In this document: positions 18,900-27,115 of the stretch, in pieces
Position numbering within the stretch: position 1 is the first letter of the stretch
Layout of the letters: each line of letters starts with the position of its first letter
IMG/VR virus record: IMGVR_UViG_3300025655_000093
Coordinates: 1 to 40,200 of that record
Direction: 5' to 3' (one strand)
Source: a virus
DNA length: 40,200 nucleotides
The notes under the pieces: generated by a model
The model's input: the letters and a program-made list of their open reading frames with translations, nothing else
Databases searched by the model: none
What the model was told of the DNA's origin: nothing
Made by a program: the position numbers and the translations under genes

Positions 18900-21536
18900 G
18901 TGACGACTGCAACGCCTGAGCCCAAACCTCCTCATAAGCACCTTGCTCCAGGGCAGATCAACCTTGATCTCATCCCTGTTGATTTCCCCCTAACTCCCCT
19001 GCAAGGTAAGAAAGCTTATCTTCCTGGCTGGACTCAGGATCCCAAGACAGTCAATGAAATCCGTAAAGAAATTGAAGAAGGTCGCGCTACAGGTGTTGGT
19101 CTCCTTTGCGGTCAGTGCAGTAACGATCTTGCTCTAATCTTTGTTGATATTGATGGGGAAGAAGCTATCCCCGTCATTGAAGAGCTGGGTGGTGGTCCCC
19201 TCGAAGAGATTTTCCCGCCAACACTGACGATCACCAGTGGTAAACCTGGGAAGCTACGGATGCTTTTTCAGGTGCCGCCGCATCGTGTGCAGCAGTTGCC
19301 GGATAAAGCAACACTTAAGATCGGTAAGGCGCCATGGGAAATCCTATGGAGGTCCCGTCAAGGTGCATTGATGGGTGCACACCCCGATACAGAAGGGTAT
19401 CGCACTCTTCCGCACGGTGGATTTGAATATGCCAAGCGGCTTCCTGAGATGCCTGAGTGGCTCTATGAAGCTATCGCACGGGCATACCCTAGCAGCCGTT
19501 ATAAGAAACCAATCTCACCTGTTGGTGCTGTTATTACACAGAACATCACCATTAATTATGACAACGATAGCAAATTCTTCCTTGAAAGTATCATTGAAGA
19601 AGCACTTGACTATCTACAATACCTCAGTGTTGAACGCGCTGATGATTATGAGGAGTGGCTTGCTGTTGGCATGTCACTCCACCAGATTGATGACAGCCTG
19701 CTAGAAGCTTGGATTGAGTGGTCCTCTCAATCTGAGCACTTTGAAGATGGTGCTTGTGAGCAAAAGTGGAGCACCTTTGAACGGCTTCCAGGTGGTCCAA
19801 ACCCTGATGGCGCCAGAGGTCTCAAGACGCTTCGAGCTAAGGCCAAGGAGGATGGCTTCATTGATATGGGCGGTTTTACTGTGCCCAACATTGAAACTAT
19901 CAACAAGAAACTAGGTGATGCAGAAGCTGGTGACTTCCCAGCATTTATCTTTGATGGGCTCTTTGGTGAACTAGAAGATGAAGAAGACGGTGAACAGGAG
20001 TATCCTGAGGATCTGCAAGCCATCCTTGATGATGTTCGTGGTGGCTCCAGGAATCGGCGTTCTGTAAAGAAAGATAAAGGCAGCGAAAAGAAAGGAGCAC
20101 GCAATCCTCCTGCTTCTGTACTGGCTGCTGACCTCCGTGATCACCCAGAAGCTTGCCTTTCAATCTGGCGGTATAACCCAACTTCTGATAGCTTCTTAAG
20201 ATATAACAAAAATACAGGTGTCTGGAGCAAAGAGGATTACCCCAAGGAGTTTTGGCACACTGTTCAGTCCATTCTTGAAAGCACCAATCTCCCTGGTGGG
20301 CATAGTACTCATCTTATTTCTGATGTCGTTACCCTTCTTCAGTACCACCTCACTGAGGTTCGATGGGATCAAAACTCCGAGAATCTTGCGTTCCGTAACG
20401 GTGTCTACAACCTCTACACGGGTGACTTTGTAGAACACTCCCCTGAAAACTACATTACCTGGGGACTTGATATTGATTACGCGCCAGAGGTTGATCCTGG
20501 TCCGATTACTGAGTGGCTTTATCGCACTCAATATGGTGATGAAGCCAGGGTTAATGTGCTGCGGGCATGGTTGCGTGCTTGTTTAGTTGGCCGGGGTAAT
20601 GAAATCCAGCGGTTCCTTGAGGTGATTGGTCCCGGTGGTCGTGGTAAATCTACCTTTGCTAACCTCTGCTGTGCCATGGTCGGTCATGGGAACTTTGCTA
20701 GCACTAACCTCAACCAGCTGGAGCAAAGCCGCTTTGAGTTGGCATCCATCAAAGGAAAACGTCTGACGCTGATCAATGATTCTGAACGGTATGGTGGTTC
20801 TGCTCAAAACTTCAAGGCGCTAACAGGTGGTGACTCCGTTCGCTATGAAGAGAAGCTCAAGCCCATTGGTGAACCGTTTGTGTACACCGGTATGGTCATG
20901 GTGGTTGCTAACGAACCAATTCAGACCACAGATAACACCAGTGGTTTGAGCCGTCGCCGACTCACTATTGAGTTCAACCGTCCTCTTTACGATAAAAATA
21001 GTGAAGCTAAGGACATGATCAAGATTGAAAATGGTTATATCAGCGGCTTATGGAAAGATTATTTACCCGGCTTAGTGAACTGGGTTCTTGCTATGGATGA
21101 ACAGTCCATGCGCCAGTACCTGCTGGATACAGCTGAGATGGTACCTGCACTACGCCGCGTTCGTAATAATATCCTCCTCAACAGTAACAACCTCATTGAG
21201 TGGCTAAACTCTGAGATTGTGGTTGCTGATGTAGTGACTGCAGTGGGTAAGAAGATTCCCAATGGCGATAAGGAGCGTAACGAACGTTACTTCAATAGCC
21301 GCTATCATCTCTATCCCAGCTACTGTGAGTACTGTGAATCTACGGGTTCTAAAGCAGTTGGTCAGAAACGATTTATTAACTTGCTACTTGACTGCTGTAA
21401 AAACCAGCTGGGATTAGATGATGTTCGTACCTTCTCTAAAGCAGGTAAGAATTTTATTAAAGGTCTTGCAATCCGCGTATCTGATTCCAAATACGAGAAC
21501 TACAAGACCATCCTTCCTGAAGGTAAAGATGAATAA
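18900..21536 (+). CDS. PrimPol/D5-type primase-helicase
   Basis: An 878-aa fusion. Residues about 15-200 form an archaeo-eukaryotic PrimPol domain with the catalytic FVDID (D83, D85) and a GALMGAHPDTEGYR segment. Residues about 240-330 match a PriCT-2 linker domain (DDYEEWLAVGMSLHQIDDSL). After an acidic spacer come the D5_N region and a superfamily 3 helicase: Walker A GPGGRGKST (577-585), a LINDSE Walker B-like segment, and an arginine-finger SRRRL. It lays primers and unwinds the fork for the DNA polymerase at 5000. Start is GTG; the product ends at a strong hairpin before converging tail genes. Confidence 0.9.
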   Translation: MTTATPEPKPPHKHLAPGQINLDLIPVDFPLTPLQGKKAYLPGWTQDPKTVNEIRKEIEEGRATGVGLLCGQCSNDLALIFVDIDGEEAIPVIEELGGGPLEEIFPPTLTITSGKPGKLRMLFQVPPHRVQQLPDKATLKIGKAPWEILWRSRQGALMGAHPDTEGYRTLPHGGFEYAKRLPEMPEWLYEAIARAYPSSRYKKPISPVGAVITQNITINYDNDSKFFLESIIEEALDYLQYLSVERADDYEEWLAVGMSLHQIDDSLLEAWIEWSSQSEHFEDGACEQKWSTFERLPGGPNPDGARGLKTLRAKAKEDGFIDMGGFTVPNIETINKKLGDAEAGDFPAFIFDGLFGELEDEEDGEQEYPEDLQAILDDVRGGSRNRRSVKKDKGSEKKGARNPPASVLAADLRDHPEACLSIWRYNPTSDSFLRYNKNTGVWSKEDYPKEFWHTVQSILESTNLPGGHSTHLISDVVTLLQYHLTEVRWDQNSENLAFRNGVYNLYTGDFVEHSPENYITWGLDIDYAPEVDPGPITEWLYRTQYGDEARVNVLRAWLRACLVGRGNEIQRFLEVIGPGGRGKSTFANLCCAMVGHGNFASTNLNQLEQSRFELASIKGKRLTLINDSERYGGSAQNFKALTGGDSVRYEEKLKPIGEPFVYTGMVMVVANEPIQTTDNTSGLSRRRLTIEFNRPLYDKNSEAKDMIKIENGYISGLWKDYLPGLVNWVLAMDEQSMRQYLLDTAEMVPALRRVRNNILLNSNNLIEWLNSEIVVADVVTAVGKKIPNGDKERNERYFNSRYHLYPSYCEYCESTGSKAVGQKRFINLLLDCCKNQLGLDDVRTFSKAGKNFIKGLAIRVSDSKYENYKTILPEGKDE

Positions 21537-21550
21537 TGTTCCCGTTTGAG

Positions 21551-21579
21551 GGGATAATCGGATATTTTCCGATTATCCC
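21551..21579. terminator. 12-bp hairpin between converging transcripts
   Basis: GGGATAATCGGA (21551-21562) pairs perfectly with TCCGATTATCCC (21568-21579) around a 5-nt loop. It lies between the primase-helicase stop (21536) and the end of the converging fibre gene (21622). Each flank lacks a long U-run, but a 12-bp perfect stem between facing genes is best read as a bidirectional transcription barrier. Confidence 0.75.
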
Positions 21580-21621
21580 TTAAAAAATCAACGCTAGGGA
21601 AGATCAGTACTGAAGGGGACT

Positions 21622-22383
21622 TCAAGCCTTGAGAGCTGCTATCTCAGCTTCCAAAGTTTCGACCTTGCTGATTAGCTTTTGGATTGCGCCGTACATGGCA
21701 GCGTAGAGTTGATCACTATTCAGGTCTCGGCAGTCTTCGATGACCTCCTCGCTGATTAGCTCACCCTTTTCAATCCGCTCTGGCTGCTCTTCGATGATGA
21801 CGTTGCCGTTTTCGTCCAATTCTGCCGGAACAGCGGGAACGATGACTTCCTCGAAGATTTGGTTGTATTTGAACTTATGTTGGCGAACCGCCTTGGGAAA
21901 TACAGCTTCAACGTCTTGCGCGATCCATCCAAGCTTGCGGCGATCATATGCTTGATCTTCTGTGTAAACCTCATCTTTCCACTTAAACCGTTTCAGTGGA
22001 ATGTTCTTGACGGCTTCGTAGCAAAGATCAAGATCGGCAAGCTCGATCTCCTCTTTGATGCGCTCGTCGGAAACAATCGTCCAGGTATTTGTGGAAGGTT
22101 TACCGGCAGAGTCCGTAGACAGTTCAAGTTGATAACTGGGACTCGTAGTGCCGACCCCTACACGTCCTGAGGAGTTAATCGTAATCCGCTCGGTGCCACC
22201 TGTCGATACGGCTACAGTATCAGCAGCAGGGAATAGTAAGCCGGTGTTACTATCACCTGTAGCTTGTAAAGCTGGTGCTGCAGCAGTACCTGCTTGAAGT
22301 GCAATATTACCTGATGTATCTAATTCAATATTATTGCTAATGCTACTTGCATTCTTGAGATAAGTCGAGCTTAACGTACTCAT
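21622..22383 (-). CDS. tail-fibre protein with S74 self-cleaving chaperone
   Basis: A 253-aa protein. The N-terminal half is fibre-like with an ATGDSNTGLLF motif and Gly/Ser/Thr-rich beta repeats. From residue 103 comes an intramolecular chaperone of peptidase family S74: VSDERIK (S105, D106, K110), RFKWKD, then KLGWIAQDVEAVFP. In this family the Ser-Lys dyad cleaves the chaperone off after the fibre trimerises. A coiled-coil (VETLEAEIAALKA) ends the protein. The first part is short, so it may be an accessory fibre. Its start overlaps the stop of the small Cys-rich gene. Confidence 0.85.
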   Translation of the reverse strand: MSTLSSTYLKNASSISNNIELDTSGNIALQAGTAAAPALQATGDSNTGLLFPAADTVAVSTGGTERITINSSGRVGVGTTSPSYQLELSTDSAGKPSTNTWTIVSDERIKEEIELADLDLCYEAVKNIPLKRFKWKDEVYTEDQAYDRRKLGWIAQDVEAVFPKAVRQHKFKYNQIFEEVIVPAVPAELDENGNVIIEEQPERIEKGELISEEVIEDCRDLNSDQLYAAMYGAIQKLISKVETLEAEIAALKA

Positions 22384-22556
22384 TCTGGTTCCTTGTTCTT
22401 ATCCTTCATTTTACAGGAGCAAGATTCACATTTCTTGCACCACGTTTTGTCGCCAGGAATTACTTCGGTACCGTATTCAAAGTCATCGTAATCTTGTTGA
22501 TTACGCAACCACTTAGCAAACTCTTCGATGTACTTCTTGATAAGTTGTGTTGGCAC
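22380..22556 (-). CDS. small cysteine-rich protein, 58 aa
   Basis: A GTG start at 22556 gives 58 residues: VPTQLIKKYIEEFAKWLRNQ, then an acidic middle, and WCKKCESCSC followed by a Lys-rich end. The CxxCxxCxC cluster could bind zinc or another metal. It fits exactly between two genes: it begins 3 bp past the stop of 22559-22858 and its TGA overlaps the ATG of the S74 fibre. It may be a helper of fibre assembly. No family recognised. Confidence 0.55.
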   Translation of the reverse strand: MPTQLIKKYIEEFAKWLRNQQDYDDFEYGTEVIPGDKTWCKKCESCSCKMKDKNKEPE

Positions 22557-22558
22557 GA

Positions 22559-22858
22559 CTAGACACCAAATGTAGTACCTTTGTAGCGCACATTAGCAGG
22601 GCGTCCAGCTCCAGGGTTGGGTACAAAGCCACCCATGGATTCATCGTATTTTACTGGTGTGCTTGGTCCTTGATTTGCAGCTTGAAGAGGGGAGCCAGAG
22701 ATCATAGTTTCTTGTACCAGTGGGCCACCAAACTCCTGAGCATACTGAGTTTCTAATTCCACATCAGGTATGTCACCTTGTTGCTTGTACTTACCTTCAC
22801 CTTGAAGATAAGATTGTAAGAATCCTAATGCTTTGGGGGAATCGTTATCCATCATCAT
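22559..22858 (-). CDS. small virion-like protein with N-terminal FLxxYL motif
   Basis: A 99-aa protein starting MMMDNDSPKALGFLQSYLQG. After this helix it is Gln, Gly and Pro-rich without clear structure. The F13-L14-x-x-Y17-L18 element recurs near the N-terminus of three other small minus-strand proteins (29681, 31780, 32756). It lies in a tail-fibre island. I infer a minor structural or scaffold-associated protein. Confidence 0.55.
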   Translation of the reverse strand: MMMDNDSPKALGFLQSYLQGEGKYKQQGDIPDVELETQYAQEFGGPLVQETMISGSPLQAANQGPSTPVKYDESMGGFVPNPGAGRPANVRYKGTTFGV

Positions 22859-22866
22859 AGTTTTAC

Positions 22867-23607
22867 TTAAGGATTCTCTAGTGCAGTTACACGTGCTTCT
22901 AATAATGTTAACCTATCTGTAGGTTCCCAGCGATTAGCTGTTGCATTCCAATTCAAGATATCAAGATCTGATTTGGTGCCATTGGCTTCCACATCATGTA
23001 GATCCTGTAGACGATCACCAGTAGACCAACGAACAAACAGTGTTCCGTTATTTTTACTGTTAATAGCAGCAGCAACAGCTAACTTTAGGTTAGGTGCCTG
23101 AGGTTCTGTTGCTGTAAAACCTCCTGGTACAGCAGGGTCGCACCACAGAATTGCTCCTTCACTAAAACCACTGGTATTAAATCCTCTGACTTCACCAAAT
23201 ACTGCAACTAATCCGTCACTGGCCCCTTCAATCTGTTCAGCAGTTACACCAAAAAAGACGTAGCCAGGATAAGTCCCATTGGCTACCATAGGAGCTACCT
23301 TGAGGCGGCCACTAGCACCTAAGGTGCCAGCAAACATTACGGCAGTTCCAAGAGGAATGGGAACTGTGTTGCTTGCATTACGACATTCAACGTAGTTATT
23401 ACCTCCAGCAATTAGTTCTCCTTTGTCTTCACTGTTCTTCACATAATGAACAGATCCATCAGTATCACAGCGTAACCCGCTATCAAAAGAGTTAGTGAAG
23501 GACAAGCTAGGCTCTGTTGCAGTACCTGCTGGTACTTCAACAAAAGCCTGGCTAACTAAATGTCCCGTCTTTCGATTGAGATTTAAAGGAAAGGAGTCAA
23601 GTCCCAT
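22867..23607 (-). CDS. tail-fibre or receptor-binding protein, 246 aa
   Basis: A 246-aa beta-rich protein starting MGLDSFPLNLNRKTGHLVSQ. Its central part (VPIPLGTAVMFAGTLGASGR) and the segment ILWCDPAVPGGFTAT followed by APNLKLAVAAAI are typical of cyanophage and T4-like tail fibres that build beta-sandwich tip domains. A helical coiled-coil (RLTLLEARVTALENP) ends it, likely for trimerisation. It sits between a 99-aa and a 264-aa gene in the same island. Exact role in the fibre is not resolved. Confidence 0.7.
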   Translation of the reverse strand: MGLDSFPLNLNRKTGHLVSQAFVEVPAGTATEPSLSFTNSFDSGLRCDTDGSVHYVKNSEDKGELIAGGNNYVECRNASNTVPIPLGTAVMFAGTLGASGRLKVAPMVANGTYPGYVFFGVTAEQIEGASDGLVAVFGEVRGFNTSGFSEGAILWCDPAVPGGFTATEPQAPNLKLAVAAAINSKNNGTLFVRWSTGDRLQDLHDVEANGTKSDLDILNWNATANRWEPTDRLTLLEARVTALENP

Positions 23608-23630
23608 TACATTCCGCCTTGCAGGAAAGC

Positions 23631-24425
23631 TTAAACTCGATTACGAACAGGAAGCTTCACAGTAGTTGCCATGTCAGCTTGATCTGCTGTTGCTTGCTGT
23701 TGTGCTTCTTGTTTATTGAGTAGGCCCAGGCTTTCCATGGTGGGACCAAACTCACCTTGGGCACGCGTTCCCAGGTCGCCCATCTGAACTTCTTCAGTAG
23801 GTTCAAAGGTACCTGCAAACCCCTTGGTTTCAGGGAACATCTTAGCAAGTAAAGGATTGTAAGCACCAACTGCGCCACCAGGTTGCCCCATTGCAGTCTT
23901 CCCGTACTTCTCCATCCAGATCTTCATACCCAGATCTTCCGCTTCCTGAGTTTTCTTTTGAGAAATCAGGTTGCGATATTGCGCCATCTGAGATTTGTAC
24001 TCATCACTTTGAGAACGGTCTACTTCTCCAGCAGGTGTTAAACCGCTAACAATAGCTGCTGGTTGGACAGTGCCTGCTGGGATAACTGCTGAAGGTTGTG
24101 CTGGCGGAGGAAGTTGAGGTGCTGCAGGAGGCTTACCCATTCCTTTGGGAACAAATACGCGTCCCATCTCATCCATATAGCCACCTAAACGATAGGCATC
24201 TTCAGAAGTCATCCCACCAACGCGGCCTGCTTCATTCATAAATGCGCCAGGGGGCAGCTGATCGCTACTGATAGACGTGTAAGGGGAGGCTTGAGGAGCA
24301 GCTTTAGCTCCACGTCCAGCAAAAAAGGATCCAGGACCAAATAAGAACTGAGCACCTGGAAATGTAGGTGTCCAGTTAGGTGCTGCTGCTTTTTTACCGC
24401 TACGTTGACCGCCTTGGTATGGCAT
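23631..24425 (-). CDS. disordered virion protein candidate, 264 aa
   Basis: A 264-aa protein starting MPYQGGQRSGKKAAAPNWTP, rich in Gly, Pro, Gln and Ala, with short helices (DEYKSQMAQYRNLISQKKTQ) and a KFGG-like GMKIWMEKYG segment. There is no enzyme motif. AAAGGA before ATG 24425 is a good ribosome site. The composition matches internal or tail-associated proteins of cyanophages. Assignment as structural is inferred. Confidence 0.55.
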   Translation of the reverse strand: MPYQGGQRSGKKAAAPNWTPTFPGAQFLFGPGSFFAGRGAKAAPQASPYTSISSDQLPPGAFMNEAGRVGGMTSEDAYRLGGYMDEMGRVFVPKGMGKPPAAPQLPPPAQPSAVIPAGTVQPAAIVSGLTPAGEVDRSQSDEYKSQMAQYRNLISQKKTQEAEDLGMKIWMEKYGKTAMGQPGGAVGAYNPLLAKMFPETKGFAGTFEPTEEVQMGDLGTRAQGEFGPTMESLGLLNKQEAQQQATADQADMATTVKLPVRNRV

Positions 24426-24478
24426 TGTTTATAAGAATCCTTTCTTACAATAGTAACACTGGGCAATAGAAATTCCTC

Positions 24479-24664
24479 ATGCAAGTTATTCAAACCTTCC
24501 CTCACGGAACCACCATTGAATTTGGTGAGGATAAGCACAACAACCAGGTACACAGAGTTTGTACTCCAGGGGGATCCATGTGTCGGTATGTTGAGCCTTA
24601 CCATTGTGCGCTTTGTTATGCACAACAGTATGAGGAGTTCTATGCAATCAAGCCTGAGGGTTAG
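24479..24664 (+). CDS. small Cys-containing protein, 61 aa
   Basis: ATG 24479 opens a 61-aa protein starting MQVIQTFPHGTTIEFGEDKH, with a CRYVEPYHCALCYAQQY segment that has the look of a zinc-binding knuckle. It is divergent from the minus gene at 24425 with 53 bp between starts. No family recognised. A long non-coding region follows. Confidence 0.55.
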   Translation: MQVIQTFPHGTTIEFGEDKHNNQVHRVCTPGGSMCRYVEPYHCALCYAQQYEEFYAIKPEG

Positions 24665-24729
24665 TGATACCTCTGTTGAGGCATACAGATGTACTGCTGA
24701 GTAGTAGCTGAGATGCGTTGTGCTGCAAG

Positions 24730-24909
24730 GGTTTTCGGCAATTCAAAAAGAACTGACGAAAACCTCCATTTAGTACCGGTATTTCACTTAGGACGTAAGA
24801 AGTAGGGGTAAGTGTCCGTCCGTTCGATGTATTGGGATGAACAGTTGTGAGGTGTTAACGGGTGGCAAACGGAGCTAAGCCTTACCCTACTTCTCTTTCC
24901 TAAAGAGAA
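24730..24909 (+). ncRNA. candidate structured RNA upstream of HNH genes
   Basis: Three stems stand out. GGTTTTCG (24730-24737) pairs with CGAAAACC (24757-24764). AGAAGTAGGGGTAAG (24798-24812) pairs with CTTACCCTACTTCT (24881-24894), 14 bp with one bulged G, enclosing a 68-nt region with smaller TCCGT/ACGGA and GTTC/GAAC helices. TTCTCTTT (24891-24898) pairs with AAAGAGAA (24902-24909). The second and third share TTCT, so they could be alternative states. Stems this long are not expected by chance in 355 bp. The element precedes two HNH genes. It does not match a riboswitch or tRNA that I recognise, nor a group I intron core. Confidence 0.45.
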
Positions 24910-24964
24910 ATAAGGGGGTAAAACCGAGCTTCACGTTCGTTCGTTTTCTAATCCTGGAAATCCC

Positions 24965-24992
24965 TTGACAGGACAGAGAATTCCTGGCTAAC
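24965..24992 (+). promoter_or_regulatory. possible promoter for the HNH genes
   Basis: TTGACA at 24965-24970 is a perfect -35. The best -10 (GCTAAC, 16 bp downstream) is poor. It lies about 50 bp before the ATG at 25020. Confidence 0.3.
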
Positions 24993-25019
24993 CTCTGAAC
25001 ACACCTAGCACCTCCCCTA

Positions 25020-25538
25020 ATGGACTACAAGCAGTTTTTTGCTGATCTATATTTTACTGATGAAGATCTTGCTAACTTTGCGGCCTTAGTTGCTTTCTTA
25101 AATGCAGAACTAGGTATGGGAAAGTGCTGGTGCGTAAAACGTTACAACAAGGCACTCTTCAATCAATTTCGAGTTACGCACAAGTACCGCCCCCTATACA
25201 AAAACAAAGATCCCCGCCTCATGACTCTTGCCTTGGCCAACAGGTTTGCCCCAGTGGAGGAGGGTCGCTACATCATGCTGGTGCGTAGACACACCTGTAC
25301 CTCTCAGTACTGCATCAACCCGGACCACTACTACTTCGGTACAGCTAAGGACGTGAAGCTGGAGCAAGCCAAGCGCAAAGGTCAAAACATCAGCCCGGAA
25401 GTCCTGGCAGAAATCCGGAGTCGTCGTGAGTCCAATAAGACTAAGTGGACCTACGAAAAGCTGGGCAAATTCTTCAAGCTCCCCTACCATGTCATCAGAA
25501 GAATCTGCCTAGAAGGCGCTTACACCAATGGCGACTGA
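25020..25538 (+). CDS. HNH-type endonuclease, 172 aa
   Basis: A 172-aa basic protein with CTSQYCINPDHYYFGTAKDV, the C-x4-CxNPxH core of an HNH homing-type nuclease, after a RYIMLVRRHTC segment. The C-terminal part (SPEVLAEIRSRRESNKTKWT then LGKFFKLPYHVIRRI) resembles the helix-turn-helix-like DNA-binding tail of phage homing nucleases. It would nick or cut DNA at a chosen site. The next gene overlaps by 11 bp and also encodes an HNH protein. A structured non-coding stretch lies directly upstream, as in some mobile introns. Confidence 0.65.
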   Translation: MDYKQFFADLYFTDEDLANFAALVAFLNAELGMGKCWCVKRYNKALFNQFRVTHKYRPLYKNKDPRLMTLALANRFAPVEEGRYIMLVRRHTCTSQYCINPDHYYFGTAKDVKLEQAKRKGQNISPEVLAEIRSRRESNKTKWTYEKLGKFFKLPYHVIRRICLEGAYTNGD

Positions 25539-26142
25539 CTCCAGCTCACCACTCTCAGACAACCTGGAGTCAATCCTGAAGCCATCAGGGAACTACATGG
25601 ACCGCATCCTGAAGGTCTATGAGGAGACCAGGGGTAAGTACTGCCTATGGCATCGGCGGAGCAGCGAGGGGCACTTCGAGAACTTCGGCATCGACTACGA
25701 ATGCAAGGACTGCATGGAAGCCATTAAAAAGGGGCGCTGCACCATCGATGTCACCAACTTTGATCTTGATGTCTACTGGAATGTCAGGAACTTCTGGTTA
25801 AAGGTCGATATCAAAGGACCAGATGAGTGTTGGCGTTGGTTGGGTGCAACCCGTAGAAATGAAAAAGAAACTGTTGCTTATATGCCAAGCCCTTTCCACT
25901 CAGCTAAAACACAGTCAGCACACCGGGTTGCCTTCTGGTTAAGTCGTGGGTACACAGGTAAGTACAAGGTCAGCCATAAAGAGGGTTGCAGTATTTTGTG
26001 TTGTAACCCACTCCACTTAACAATAAAGGAGTTAGGATCAGAAGCTCAGCCCACAGAGATCGAAACGATCAACCTGAACTATGGCAACATCTTCGCCCGT
26101 GCAAAAACCGATCTACAAACGGAGTCAAGTTCTCCCGAGTAA
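25528..26142 (+). CDS. second HNH-type endonuclease, 204 aa
   Basis: A 204-aa protein with two parts. The first (about residues 35-70) carries CLWHRR...CKDCMEAIKKGRC, a zinc-knuckle-like cluster. The second is an HNH domain of the HNH_3 type: DECWRWLGATRRNEKE, AHRVAFWLSRG, then a SHKEGCSILCCNPLHL segment that gives His, Cys and NPxHL residues. It follows the 25020 gene with an 11-bp overlap and has the same general biochemistry, so the pair may act together or be successive insertions. The next gene starts 62 bp before its end in another frame. Confidence 0.65.
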   Translation: MATDSSSPLSDNLESILKPSGNYMDRILKVYEETRGKYCLWHRRSSEGHFENFGIDYECKDCMEAIKKGRCTIDVTNFDLDVYWNVRNFWLKVDIKGPDECWRWLGATRRNEKETVAYMPSPFHSAKTQSAHRVAFWLSRGYTGKYKVSHKEGCSILCCNPLHLTIKELGSEAQPTEIETINLNYGNIFARAKTDLQTESSSPE

Positions 26143-26398
26143 CTATCATCTTCCCGAAAAACAATATGCAGCTTTTGTTTCTATTGGTTCTGAATACCAC
26201 GTTAGTGAGTGGTTTGAATCCAAGGAAGAAGCAGAGCTAGAGCGTCGTTGTATTGAGAAACAACTTAGTTATGAGTTAATTGAAACTGTAGAAGGAGAGG
26301 GTTTCTATCCAGAACGCGCTAGAATTATCGAAGAAAAGTATCAAGCTAGTGGCCGTACCAACGGGTTATACACTGGCCTAAACAGTTTAGATGTCTAG
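26081..26398 (+). CDS. hypothetical protein, 105 aa
   Basis: The only good start is ATG 26081, overlapping the HNH gene by 62 bp. The protein begins MATSSPVQKPIYKRSQVLPS, then YAAFVSIGSEYHVSEWFESK, followed by a charged helix with an EELERRCIE-like run. The N-terminal 25 residues lie in the overlap and may not be conserved. No family recognised. Confidence 0.5.
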   Translation: MATSSPVQKPIYKRSQVLPSNYHLPEKQYAAFVSIGSEYHVSEWFESKEEAELERRCIEKQLSYELIETVEGEGFYPERARIIEEKYQASGRTNGLYTGLNSLDV

Positions 26399-27068
26399 GT
26401 TCTTAGCAACACTTCCAGTTAATACCGGTTTCGTTAACTTAGGATCAGTTGAAAACTATCCAACTGGCGGAACCGGTCCTACTTCATACGGGCCTACAAG
26501 CTACTTTGGCAGTGATCCTCTGCCACAACGGTTAGGGGATTCAATTAATAACCCCGTTAGTTTAGGTAACTTAACGCCGGTATATAAGTCTATAACCATC
26601 TCTAATAGTCATGGTGGTCTCAGTAGACAACAGACTTCTTTCTATTCTTTTAAGCTACTGGCACCACGTTCAATTAAAATAACTCAAAACTTTAGCCAGC
26701 TTTCTACAACTTCTAATACAAACAAAAATACTCTGGTATCTTTTTATAAGTTAGAGAACGGGACGCATCGTAGAGAGCTTCCTATTAATGACGTTGGTTA
26801 CGTCGTTGAAGAAGCTTCTATTGAAAATGGCGACCTTGACAACCCTATATATTCAACAGATTACCCGTCATTACAACTGTCTCCAGGGGATTACATCTTC
26901 TTAATTACAAACGATATTCGTTACTTAGAGACAACTTATTCAATTACTTTAGAGAGCTTTCTCAATGACTGGCGCTTTGTAAATGAATCAGTTGAAGAAG
27001 CACTAAACTTTGGCTTAGTGACTGAGGGTATTGATTCTGCTATTGATTTTGGTTTTCTAGAAAGTTGA
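26391..27068 (+). CDS. beta-sandwich protein, PPC-like, 225 aa
   Basis: A 225-aa protein starting MSRFLATLPVNTGFVNLGSV. The centre has the strand pattern of bacterial pre-peptidase C-terminal (PPC) domains: YSFKLLAPRSIKITQNFSQL and LQLSPGDYIFLITNDIRY. Cyanobacterial surface proteins often carry such domains. No signal peptide is seen. A beta-rich, adhesin-like protein on the otherwise non-structural strand is unusual. It overlaps the previous gene by 8 bp, and its stop overlaps the -35 of the promoter for the antitoxin gene. Confidence 0.5.
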   Translation: MSRFLATLPVNTGFVNLGSVENYPTGGTGPTSYGPTSYFGSDPLPQRLGDSINNPVSLGNLTPVYKSITISNSHGGLSRQQTSFYSFKLLAPRSIKITQNFSQLSTTSNTNKNTLVSFYKLENGTHRRELPINDVGYVVEEASIENGDLDNPIYSTDYPSLQLSPGDYIFLITNDIRYLETTYSITLESFLNDWRFVNESVEEALNFGLVTEGIDSAIDFGFLES

Positions 27069-27092
27069 CCTTTCAAAAAGATTTGCTATTGT
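27065..27092 (+). promoter_or_regulatory. promoter of the orphan antitoxin gene
   Basis: TTGACC (27065-27070) is 16 bp before TATTGT (27087-27092), giving a sigma70-like promoter 24 bp before the ATG at 27116. It overlaps the stop codon of the preceding gene. Confidence 0.45.
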
Positions 27093-27115
27093 AAAATCAT
27101 GCGTTCAGCTCTGCC

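Larger units (their letters stand above)
24665..25019 (+). other. 355-bp non-coding region, structured
   Basis: No reading frame on either strand is convincing here. The stretch holds three long stems (see the 24730-24909 entry), a TTGACA at 24965-24970 with a weak -10 (GCTAAC) 16 bp downstream, and ends just before the first HNH gene. It may carry a structured RNA gene plus the promoter for the downstream genes. Confidence 0.45.

Noticed and set aside
24790-24850. glutamine (glnA or downstream-peptide) riboswitch, common in cyanophages
   Set aside because: A GGACG-AAG-AAGTAGG-like run is present, but the upstream GUUCA element and the correct helix order are missing.
25020-26142. IscB/omega-RNA-like system (HNH proteins next to a structured RNA)
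   Set aside because: The two proteins are only 172 and 204 aa and show no RuvC motifs or the arginine-rich bridge helix of IscB; they fit homing-type HNH nucleases better.
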